A stretch of 64,000 bases of DNA, taken from contig NC_044578.1 in the NCBI RefSeq assembly GCF_901933205.1, positions 14,284,501-14,348,500 on the forward strand, in the 5' to 3' direction. Of this stretch, positions 53,847 to 64,000 are shown one piece after another; within the stretch, counting starts at the first letter, position 1, and every line of letters starts with the position of its first letter. Source of the stretch: Camarhynchus parvulus. Lineage: Eukaryota; Chordata; Aves; Passeriformes; Thraupidae. Below the pieces are notes generated by a model, which had not been told where the DNA came from, did not search any database, and worked only from the letters and a program-made list of their open reading frames with translations. The position numbers and the translations under genes were made by a program.

Positions 53847-54470
53847 TGAGCCAACAACTTTGTGATTTTCTTTGTGTTCCTGCAAAAGACAAGGAGTTCT
53901 TTTGCCAACTTCCTCAGCACTGAGATTAGTGCCAGAGACAAACAAGCAGATAAATACACCACAAATCAAGCTAAGAAAGTTAAAGATTTTCAATAGGCTT
54001 TTCTACCAAGCTTATTAATATGCTGTCCTAAGTGTCAGAGTTAAGGTTATAAAACAATGAAGGATACATGGATACTGTGTCCAGGGGCAATACCTCCTGT
54101 TATAATTCTTCACAGAAGAGGCTTGAAATTATCTTGTCTTCTTGAAAGGGGAATGTTTAAAGCTGTTTGCCTCCCCACGGGGGCCCAATGGGTAGGTGCT
54201 TCCAATGGAGGCAGATAGTATACAGCAAGCGACAGCGGGTGGAAGGTTTGAAGAGGCAATGGGTGGTCAGTGATCAGCATGTTTCATTTGAACTGCTGTT
54301 CCTTATCACTTAACCAGGAGGTTTCCAGATACCTCAAACTCACCAGCTGAAATAGAATGGAGGAATGGTGCAGTTGAGGTGCAGTTCAGAAAGGGGCAAA
54401 ACTACTCCTAACAATGTCACTGGCAAGCAGTGCCACCTGACATGACAGAGATTGGAGGCAGCACAGAGGA

Positions 54471-54540
54471 CACTGCCTGCAGCAGATAAATCTGCAGCAG
54501 ATAAACCTGCAGGGCACTGCCTTCAGCAGATAAACCTGTA
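54471..54540. repeat. Short imperfect tandem repeat
   Basis: The unit ctgcagcagataaacc occurs three times in slightly varied form, and the block cactgcctgcagcag reappears as cactgccttcagcag, indicating a local nested duplication. It is not coding. Confidence 0.75.
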
Positions 54541-54759
54541 CCCTTGATGGACCTCATGTTTAATTCTGAGGGGTTGCTGAGCTGAAGCATCTATGGGCTT
54601 TGAAGTCTGTTTTCCAAATATCAGCAAGACCAGAGCTTATCTCTGTGTATTTGGTATTAGAATCATGTATCCTTGTAGTGCAAAAGCTTTGTCATGATGC
54701 CCAATTTGAACCTCTCAAGGCATAACTTCTGCCTGATTTACCCTCGATGTCTATTGAGA

Positions 54760-55265
54760 AGAATTTGTCTCCATTGTGTTTTAACTGTCTTTCAAGTACC
54801 CATAGATTGCTTCTCGTTCCTTTTTTAGCCTTCTCATTTCCCAACCAAAGAAGCCTAGCTCTCCAAATCTCCTTCCATGCCACATGTTTCAGACCCCTAA
54901 TTACCATGGTTGTCTTCTGCAGGGCAATCTCCAGTTTCTTAATCTCTTTTCATGGGCCAGCTCCAGACCAGAGACAGTATTCCAGATACAGCCTCACGAG
55001 TATCAAGTAGGTGGGGATAATATTTTCTCTTGGCTTACTGGCCATGATCATCCTGGTGCAGCCCAATACATTATTTGCAGGCTTTGAACCTGGAGCCCTC
55101 AGTAACCCTCAGATCTTTTTCTGCAGGGTTCCTGGTTAGTTCCTATGGTGTACAGATTTACCCATCTGCAAATCTTTGCAGTTCTCCTTGTTGACCTTCA
55201 TGAAGTTGCTGTGAGCCCAGTGCTGAGTTTTCACAGGGTCCATCTGAATTCTCCCACCAATCAGT
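54760..55265 (-). mobile_element. Ancient CR1 fragment
   Basis: Reverse-complement CR1 landmarks appear in the correct order: the segment ending agccttctcatttccc, then agctctccaaatctcctt, then cagtattccagatacagc followed by ctcacgag, then ttactggccatgatcatc with gcagcccaatacatt, then ttgttgaccttcatgaag and cagggtccatctgaat. These correspond to the 3' part of ORF2 in antisense. The copy is strongly diverged and lacks the terminal 3' tail. Only non-functional short frames remain. Confidence 0.7.
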
Positions 55266-57067
55266 ACAACTCAAAATAAAGATTTCCACATCGAGCATAT
55301 TCAAACCACAAAGAGAGAAATGTAGATTAAACTAATTTACTGCTGTTGAATTCAACAGCAACCTTCTACACACAATACTAACCCTCCCATCCTTTCACTT
55401 GTTTAAGAAGAATTCTAGCCAAAATCAGCTGCTTCCTCTTAATTCCATGGAAATATGCCTGTATTCAGCTCCAGGGACCTATGTCTAGTTACACCAATAA
55501 AATATCTCAATCACCTTTTCCTGTCCTGTCTTGAAACTGATGGCTACGAGTCTTTTTTCCCTCTGAAATCCTGAGAACTTGTGATGACCTGTAAATTACT
55601 GTTTCCTGTGTGCTGCAGGTGTTCTGCACCAATGCTTACACTTCTGTCTCATATGTTGATATTTAGATTTCTCTGTCCTTCTACATTTGATAGCAACTTA
55701 ATATTTTGTGGAAATCCAACTGCTTTAATTTTAGGTAGACATACAAACACTGCTAACCACGTTATTGGGAAGAAATTAGTGTTGTCTTAATAAACAGCCA
55801 GGAGAAGTAGGTTCACATAGTGAATCTATCTGCCAGTAACTTTGCTGACCATGTAAATTCAGGTCTGTTTGAAATGTACTTGTGAAATCAAATGCAGAGG
55901 ACCAGTTATGCCTTTTACAATCTAACTGCTAAGATAAAATCAGCACTGAAAGCAGAGACCTCTCACTGATTTCTCTGAAAGCTGTAACAGAACATTTCAT
56001 GCATTTTGGCAGTTCTACTCCTTACTGCTATAAATACATATAGACTAGTGCCTCAAAATGCTCATATTCTTATGCCTTTCAGGATCAAAGAAGAAATACC
56101 ATATGGTAATAAGTGCAGTAAGTGGGGATGGAAGAAATTTTATTGTGCATCTATAGAAAATATAATTATTTAATGATTATGATCATAGTTTTAGAGTATG
56201 GATAGATAGATCTAAAGTATAATTATCTGCTCACTTTAACAGATGCATTAACAGCAAGAATGGAACTATATACTTACTTATTCTTTTCAGTTGCAAATAA
56301 TATAAATCAGCTTTTTAATAGCACAGGGGAAAGCATTCTTTCATTTATTTTTCACAGGAGAAAGACACATTTTTAAAGATAATTAATGGTTTCAGGTGAT
56401 TACACTTCTGAGTAGTCTTCTTTCAAGACCTGAAAGTCAAAGGCTTGGGGAAGCACTTGTAAAAAGCAACATCTGAAGTATCCTAAGTAGGACATACCAC
56501 ACCATGACTCATTTCTCAAATTCTCTCCAGAAACAGTGAAGATGATAAGACAGTGTCATGTGGGAAGCATTTTGTAACCAACGATAGGACTGCTGTGTAT
56601 AAAATGAGACTATAACCCAGCCCTGATTAGCAAAGGGGATAAAGATCAATAACTGCTGTATTTCAACAGCTGTCTGAGGTACTAGGTGACTTTTGCTGTG
56701 TATATTGTCACCTTCTGATTAGAAAGAAATACACATACACACACAAAAGTAACGTAGTGATTCTAAAATATTCTAAAATGCAAGACATAATTCAAGATCA
56801 GCCAACTGAAAATATGTCATTTTCCTATTTTAAATTTGGCAAATATGAATCTAAAATTCACCATTTTAATCTTTATTCTCTTGTTCATATATAAGGCTTT
56901 CTTTCCACTACAGGCTACAGGATTAGTTACTAAAGTCAACTCTTTCCAATAGGGTCTATTGGAATTTTATTCTTTTTTTCCCTAGGCATCAAGTTAAATC
57001 TTTCCTAAAGAAAGAAAAAAATATATCAAGACATGGCAAGTCAACCATATTAATCCATGTTAGACAT

Positions 57068-57475
57068 TTCATAGATTCATAGAAAGGGACCTAGAAGGTC
57101 CTTGGCTGGAAGGGACCTTAAAAATCCCCTAGTTCCAACTCCCCTGCCATGGGTAGGGACACCTGCTCAAAGCCCCAGCCAACTTTAAACACTGGCAAGG
57201 ATGGGGCATCTACAACTTCTCTGCACAATCTGTTCCAGGGACTAGCTATCTTTCAGTAAAGATTTTCTTCCAAACATCTAATCTAAATCTCTCTGATTTT
57301 AGCTTAAAAGTATTGCTTCTTGCCTATGTAAAAAGTTGCTCTCTCTCTTTTTTATAAGCCCCCTGTAAGTACTGGAAGGCCACAGTGAGGTCTCCCTGGG
57401 CCTTCTCTTGTGCTAGGTGAACAACCTCAGTTCTCTCAGCCTGTCTTTGTAGGAAAGGTGCTCTCTCCTGGTAAA
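57068..57475 (-). mobile_element. CR1 3' end, 5'-truncated copy
   Basis: The plus strand begins with a tail-type repeat (tcatagattcatagaa) and continues gctggaagggacctt, ccaactcccctgccatgg, gatggggcatctacaact, tctgttccagg, ctaatctaaatct, cccctgtaagtactggaa and gtgaggtctccctgggcc. That is the reverse complement of the CR1 3' UTR and end of ORF2, ending after the ctctcagcctgtctttgt segment. About 410 bp is present, the usual 5'-truncated form. It is less diverged than the copies at 46.2 and 54.8 kb. Confidence 0.9.
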
Positions 57476-57543
57476 TCAGAAAAAGCTATGCACACATCTA
57501 CCCTGCATGGGCACACCAATCTCCATTATATGCACAGTGTTAG

Positions 57544-57595
57544 ATTGAGTAGCTGTATAAAAATGTTGGTGCCTTATGATGCTGTTTGCATATTG
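57544..57595. repeat. Dispersed 52-bp direct repeat, copy 2
   Basis: Second copy of the block at 53162-53213, 4.4 kb away and about 70 bp beyond the truncated end of the CR1 copy. The octamer is changed to GTTTGCAT. Similarity fades on both sides. Confidence 0.7.
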
Positions 57596-60500
57596 TAAAC
57601 TGCAGCAAGTGTGGGTTTTTGATCACTTTGCAAAAATAATTTTACGTCCTCTCTCTCTCCTCAACGTTTTATTCCAAATACTCCATTTATTTTTTCCTAG
57701 AGGAAAAAAATTACTACATAATAGTTTTCTCTTTGTTTCTTTCTTTCAAGATCATGACGTGCACCAGCTACATCCCCCTTGGAACAGTGATACTGTCAAG
57801 GACAGGAAAAACATGTGGCATTTAGCCCATGAAATTTGGAAGCCTCCCCCAGAAATGATCATGTTGACTATGGACATCTGTGTCTTCAAGGAGAAGTGCA
57901 AAATCCACTTCTTTGATCTAATCTTCTGCTCAGTAACACCACATTTATAAACAAACATGCATCATATAAAATCAACATTACCTTTCTCCTGTTGAGCAGG
58001 GAGAGAAGAAGGCTCCTTCTGTGCCTGTTTTATTTTTGGGACACAACTGGACATTACAGCAAAGAGACACTTTATGTGAGGACCTAGATAGGTGGAGATT
58101 TTCAAAACTAACAGCACATTGAGCACTGCCAGTGTGGTGACTGAGTCAGTTTTTGCCATTAACGCCTTGCAATTCTAACCACATATTCAGCTGAAATCCC
58201 ACCTGAAATCTGCCGATGAAAGCAGCTTTAGCTTGATCACAGCAGTGACAGGGAATGAAGATACACATCAGGCTGATGAGCACTAAAAAGTAAATTGTTT
58301 GTCCAGATGGAAATCAATAGCTCTCTTCACAGTCTTCATTCTTTGGCAAGATCAGGAGCTTTGGATGGCAATTAAAGCTTACCCAGCTGCCAAGTGTCCT
58401 AATTATACACACAAGAAATCCCACATTTCGCCTCTACCTGAAACATCCCTTGTGCCACATTCATTAAGCTCATTACAGTCAGACCTGCTGTTGCTGGCAC
58501 TGATGTATATTTTAACACAAAACTCCCAAATAAATCCTTGTTTGTGCCCAGCCCCACCAGTGAGGAATCCTCCTGAAGCACTGCAGCTGCTCTGCGGTAG
58601 TCACCAGCCTCTGTGCCACACAGAGATTTTCACAAGGCCCTTCTGGGTAGTGTTTTCCCTCATCCACTGCATTTCCAGTGTTTTTCACCTCCCATTGAAT
58701 TTTTCAGCTCACCCTCCCTTGTTCAGGGCACTTCCCATTCATCACTCCCCTGCTGACCACTCATGCATGGCCATTTGTTTCTTCTGCTCACACTGAGCTT
58801 CCCCAGGTCCTTTCCAGCCATCCCCTGCCTGCACAGGACCTGCACTGCTGCCTAGGGTGGGCTGTGTCTGAGGGGCAGTGCTGACAAATAGGGCACCCAG
58901 CAGGGCACCCTCTGCATGGCAGGGAACCCCCAGCAGGCACAGCAAAGGCACTGGAGACTCATTGCCCTTGTCATGGGTGGACTTGTCTGATTCTCTTGGA
59001 ATTGAAGCCCAATCTTTCATGTGTTTGGCAATTACAGTGCTCATCCATCTTTTGTGAACTGAAGCAGGTCTGGGTTCTGAGGAAGGAGCAGATTTTACTT
59101 CCCTCATAAGGAACAATATTGCAAAAATTTTTCATAGAATTTCATAATTGCTTTAATTTTCCTGGCATGTTTTTGGAGCTGTATAAATAAAAGTAACTTA
59201 TGGAGGGTTGAGTTTGAGCAGTGGAAACAGTTTCCAGGAATTCCTCCTAATAGTCCTTGACCAAAATATGCACTTTTTCCAGAAGTTTTCAAAAAGTCAG
59301 GTCTGAATCTAATATTATTAGTGAAGCTGTGCAAAATATGATAATGAAAAGAACCACTAAATTTTAGACCTCTTATTTTATCATGATGATTAACATTTTA
59401 TTATGAATTATATTGGGAAAACCCATTTAGTACCTATGGATTAAAGAGCAAGAGGTCTAAAAAGCTCCAAAAAACCAAAGCCTAACAGCTCCAGACCACA
59501 TTGCCCAAATATTCTGTTGCATAAATCACTTTGTTTATGCACAAAATTGTTAGATTCTATTAAATAAGACTAGCTGAACAGAGTTCAACAATATTCACCA
59601 AGTAACAACTAAGCTATGGGAAACATCAAGGGAGAAGAGAAAGGGCCAGAGGGAATCCATCAGTCCCTGTGAGCCATCCATAACCTTTTCATTTACATCT
59701 AAGGAAGAGGAGAATTAAAAGAGTATTGTTAACATTATAAAGTATTTACTTCTGTTACACATTTTTTTGGTCACTTTAATAGCATTTTGGTTGCAATTTA
59801 TTCTCAGCCTCTGGTGCACTGCTCTGGAAGAGCAGAGAGGCCATAAAGGCAGGCATAAATGAATTTATACTGCCTGAGAAGCACAGGGGCACCTTAGAGC
59901 TAATGAAAATTGTCTCCACTGTCAGAGAAAGGTAAAATATTGAACAGCTGTTTCTATTGTTGATGCAAAAAGCAGTTCAAAATTTCGCTTCATTTCAATG
60001 TGTTTTAGTTCACCAATAAATGCCATACTAATTCTCTTTTAATACAAATAATTCACATGCACATAAACAATTGCAAATAAAGCCTGAGGGGAATCCTCCT
60101 TGAAGGAGAAAAAGACCAGCTGTCCTGCATCAGTCAGGCACCAAAGGGATGCCTTGGTATTCCATAAAAGCTCCCAGTCAGTTCTAGGTGTGGGATCATC
60201 TATCACAATAGGCAATGTGCCACCTCTCACCCTGGTGAAGTGCTGTGTAATTTGCAGTGCTGTGAACATGGTTTGTAGTTATGTTTGATAGGGCCATAGG
60301 ACATAAATTACATAGTTTTACATTTAGCTGCTACTGCAAATTCTTAACTGACATTAACTCCTAGGGATTTTCCAGCAGTGATGAGGAAGAAGAGAGGGAA
60401 AAATACATGTTCTGAATTTCTTAGGAGACTTCATTTTTAAAAAGAGACGTTTAGGAAAAAGAATTAATAATGTCTATATAGGAATGTTTTATTATTACTA

Positions 60501-63500
60501 TATTTGTTTTGTTGTCAGTTCAACTGGACAACATCCCAATAGGACTAGTGTGCCAAAAGACACAATTCTAATTTTTTTTTTCTTTTTTTAAGATCTAAGT
60601 CTGGCAGTAGCTGTCGAGATATGTCACAGCAAGACCAGTTTTCTTCTCCTATTTGCAATGATTTGTGAGCACTGCTGTCAGGCAATATTTGGGTCTGGAA
60701 ACCAGCTCCATAAAAAACGATAGCTTATAACCTCTTGCGAACATTTTAGGTGCAATATTGATCATACTTGCTGATTATTGTGACAGATACTCTCCAGGAC
60801 ACAAAGCAAGAAGGCCCTTCCTGCCGAGACCTTGACAATGGAATTTGAGGAGACAGAGCCCAATCCCAGTGCAGAGTGCATACTCTGGGCTTCCCTGGGG
60901 TTTACTGTCATTAAGGAACTGGAGGCTGAAATGTCGGCATGCCAATGCCATCCCCAAAGCCCCATCCCAGGGAAATGCTGAATGATTGAAGATTAGCAAC
61001 TACTTAATCCATTTTGGCCTGGAAAGAATTTAAGAAGAATGAGAAGCTTGAATTAAAACTTGAGTAAGCCTGAAGCTATCTTGACATGTTTGTGAAATAA
61101 ATTCCCTCACGACACTTTTCTATTATTTCAGTTCTTGGATCATCATTCTTTGCATGCTGGGACCAACAATGCCTTTTATTGTAGCCTGCCCAATTTTCCT
61201 CTTGCACACAAAGGGAAAGCTCCCTTGGTGAATGCCAGAGGCAAATACTGCTTTCTCAAAAAGTTACATGGGAGAAGTATGCTTTGGCTTTTGTTTGCAT
61301 ACTGTAAGCTTCAGCCACACTGAGAACAGGCTGAGTCATTCATAAATATGGTCTTTGGACTTTAAAGGTCAGCTGTGCTTTTCATAATAGAAACCTGTTA
61401 ACACAGAATCATCCTGGCAAACACAAACAGCAGTTTTAAGTGAGGTACCACAAAGGACCCACCAGGATGAACACCCCACCCATAAACTGTTGTTCTGCAG
61501 TCTACAACAAGCAGTACCAAAACAAGAAAACATTTTCAAGTGAAGGTGGTCTTAGAAAGGTCTAGGAAAACCTACGATATTTTTCACATACCATAGGGAA
61601 GAAGTTTACAGAAATGCCTGACACAGCTAAATTTGAGAATATGTAGATATCTGTATACAGGTACCACCTTAGGAAAGAAATGGCATGCAAAGGACCAGCT
61701 CACGGATGAGAAGACTTGCAGAGAAACGACAAGGGCTGGTTGCAAATAAGAGAATAACATTTGAGGCCTAGAAAATCAGCACAAGCTATTTTCCAAACAT
61801 AATGAAAAACTTAAACTCTTCCAGGGGCTTAAGGGTATTTAAATGCAAATGAACTTCCTTCGCTCAACCCAGAATCAAGACCTACTTAGAAATCGTTGGA
61901 TTATTTTCTGTTGAGTAATCATAACATTTGAGTATCCAGCATAGTTTGGGAAAGGGCTGTGAGCATGGTAGCTGGGTGTGCATGGGATTATCTCCTGTTA
62001 AATAGCACAGATGTCTGCTCTAAATGTCATAGCACCTTCACAGCTGGGTTCTGTGTACATCTGTTTAGTGGAGACTAACTCCCTTACACATGTGCCTGAA
62101 TGCCAGTACTCACAGGAAACCTGCTATTTTTATGAAAATGAGTTAGAAATATGTAGAAAGAGTAGCATGGAGTTACTTTTATACAAGAGCCATAATATAC
62201 TTTAAAATTTAAATGAGGTTGATGAAAGGCTGTGGGATGACAGACAGACACCAAAGTGCTCCAAGCTCATGCAAGCAGTACTGGGAAGCAGCTGTGCCTT
62301 GTACAGCCCTTTGGCTCACCTGCCTCCTAAGCCTCTTCTTCCTTTCCATTCCTGCCAGTAGTCTCACTACCTCTCTTCCATTCAAGCTCTCTGATTCAGG
62401 TAACTTCCACTTCTTCTTACCCTTTTTGTCTTCCCAAAATGTGTCTAGGCTCCAATGTTTCTCTACAACTCAACTGAGAAGTCTGGCCTGACCTGGTTGT
62501 GACTGCAGCATGGCACCCCTTCGGCCACCCTTGCTCTGGGCCACCCCACTGGCTTGTAATGTTTCTTTTCAAACTGCCCAACTCTGGGATCTCTCAAAGC
62601 CACAGCTCCTCATGATTCATCCAACCTTCAGCAGGTTTGGGCTTCTCAGAGTAAGCCTGAGATCAGTGGGAGCTGCCCTAAGTCCCTGTGACCTCAGTAT
62701 AAATGCCTTCACCATCTTTAAATCTACTTCTTGCTTCTGCTTTGAAAATCCAGCCCTGGCTTCATCAGACTCTAATACCATCTCTGATATACACACACCC
62801 CTGGTGCTCCTTCCAGGCTCACCCAGACTGATGTTCTCTTCTCTTTTTTCTGTGCCACCTCTCCATAAGGAAATGTTTTGCTAATTCTGCTCAGTTTATC
62901 ACAACTTGTCTTTTAAATCCCTCCTCAAACTCCCTCTCACCAGCCTGCTCACAATGCAAATACATTAATGCCCATTTATTTGCTTCAGCTTTATGCCACA
63001 TTGCAATATGAATTAACTCTTCTCTGAGTGCTTGCCTGGTGGGGTGCCAAAGGAGCAAGCTGGGGGGACAGGACAGGTTCCTGAAGGAACAGGGGAAGGC
63101 TGAGAAGGAACCAAGCACTTCTCCCAGCTACCCATATCACTTAGTGTCACCATGGTCCCCACGCCCAGGTTCTTCATCCCCTCTTCTCTCAGCTCTTGGT
63201 CATGCTTAAATTTGCAGTATTAGGCTCTCTGGCCAGGAAACTCATGCCATCTCAAATAAGAGAATTTCTCTGAAAACACCCAGCAGATTTCTGGGTACCG
63301 CCAATTTACCAAAGGAAAGGCTGTTTCTATTTCCAAATAATATGGAAATTAATTGATTTGGAAACATTTGTTTATAGTGTTGATAAATGTTTACTCATGC
63401 TGATTAGGAGTGATGCTATTCCTTTGCCCAGTTTATTTGTGTGTGATTAGAATTATGTATCATTTCAGCTGACTGCCTATCAGACCAATTTAAAAAGCCA

Positions 63501-64000
63501 GTGCTGGAAGCCTTCAAGTGAGCATGTGAAGACAGAAAATTAAACAAGAAATTAGCCACATTTTAGAATATTTGGGCTACTGGATTTCTATTGCAGATAT
63601 CTGAATGCAGAAATCCCTCACACTGTATTGTTTCCCTGCTCTACACCCAAAAAGACATCAGAGATATTGTCATAGTTTCTACATTTGAACTTGTTAAGGT
63701 TTGATCCTGTAACCCGTGCAGATTATGAAAAGGTCAATCCCTAGTGAAATATGTATTTAATTTGTATTTGAAGAATTTTTTTTAAACTAGACCCGGGTTT
63801 ATTTTATACAGAAGCCTTACGGATGACATTTTCTTAAGCTTCAAATTGTACTCCAAAGAGTAAGATCTTATTTTAACTTGCTATAAGGATTTATCTTGGC
63901 AAGTGGCTACAATGTACTATTTTATTTGTAGTTAATGTCCTGAAAATCAAGGCATCACAGACATGTTTTCTCCTCTGCTATTAGAGCAGTAGGGAGATGT

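Noticed and set aside
57576..57950. A 124-codon plus-strand frame starting within the second copy of the 52-bp repeat.
   Set aside because: Its start lies in repeat sequence, it matches no family, and it has no exon-like boundaries.

Overview
The window is nuclear DNA of a vertebrate, most likely a bird. Two things support this: four spliced exons of a DDAH1 gene that closely resembles its human counterpart, and CR1 (chicken repeat 1) retrotransposon copies as the recognisable interspersed repeats. I cannot name the species. There are no operons, ribosome-binding sites, CRISPR arrays or bacterial-type genes, and nearly all short open frames are chance frames in intronic or intergenic DNA.

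The only gene I can support is DDAH1 (dimethylarginine dimethylaminohydrolase 1), on the minus strand. Its first coding exon (48547-48852) lies in a CpG island at about 48100-49170. A 40.2-kb intron 1 follows, then three small exons at 8206-8305, 7055-7128 and 6346-6465. All splice junctions are GT-AG and the phases match. Together the exons encode the first 200 residues of a protein that is 285 residues long in human. The last exons, which carry the catalytic cysteine and the stop codon, were not found and presumably lie beyond coordinate 1. DDAH1 is a cytosolic enzyme that degrades methylated arginines, which inhibit nitric oxide synthase.

Layout: 1-6345 is intron 4 (partial); 6346-8305 holds exons 4, 3 and 2 with two short introns; 8306-48546 is intron 1, with a 1.6-kb internally deleted CR1 element (about 42235-43872), an older CR1 scrap (about 46210-46520) and an A-rich simple repeat (40118-40219); 48547-49170 is exon 1 and its promoter, with three inverted CCAAT boxes and two GC boxes; 49171-64000 is the intergenic flank upstream of DDAH1. 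In mammals this flank leads towards CCN1, of which I see no exon here. The flank holds two CR1 fragments, a dispersed 52-bp repeat pair, a near-perfect 20-bp-stem hairpin and a small tandem repeat.

I found no evidence of a new multi-gene system. The most useful second looks are the promoter architecture with a possible alternative first-exon donor, the rearranged CR1, the unexplained 52-bp repeat pair and the hairpin. CR1 identifications rest on remembered consensus order, not on an alignment.
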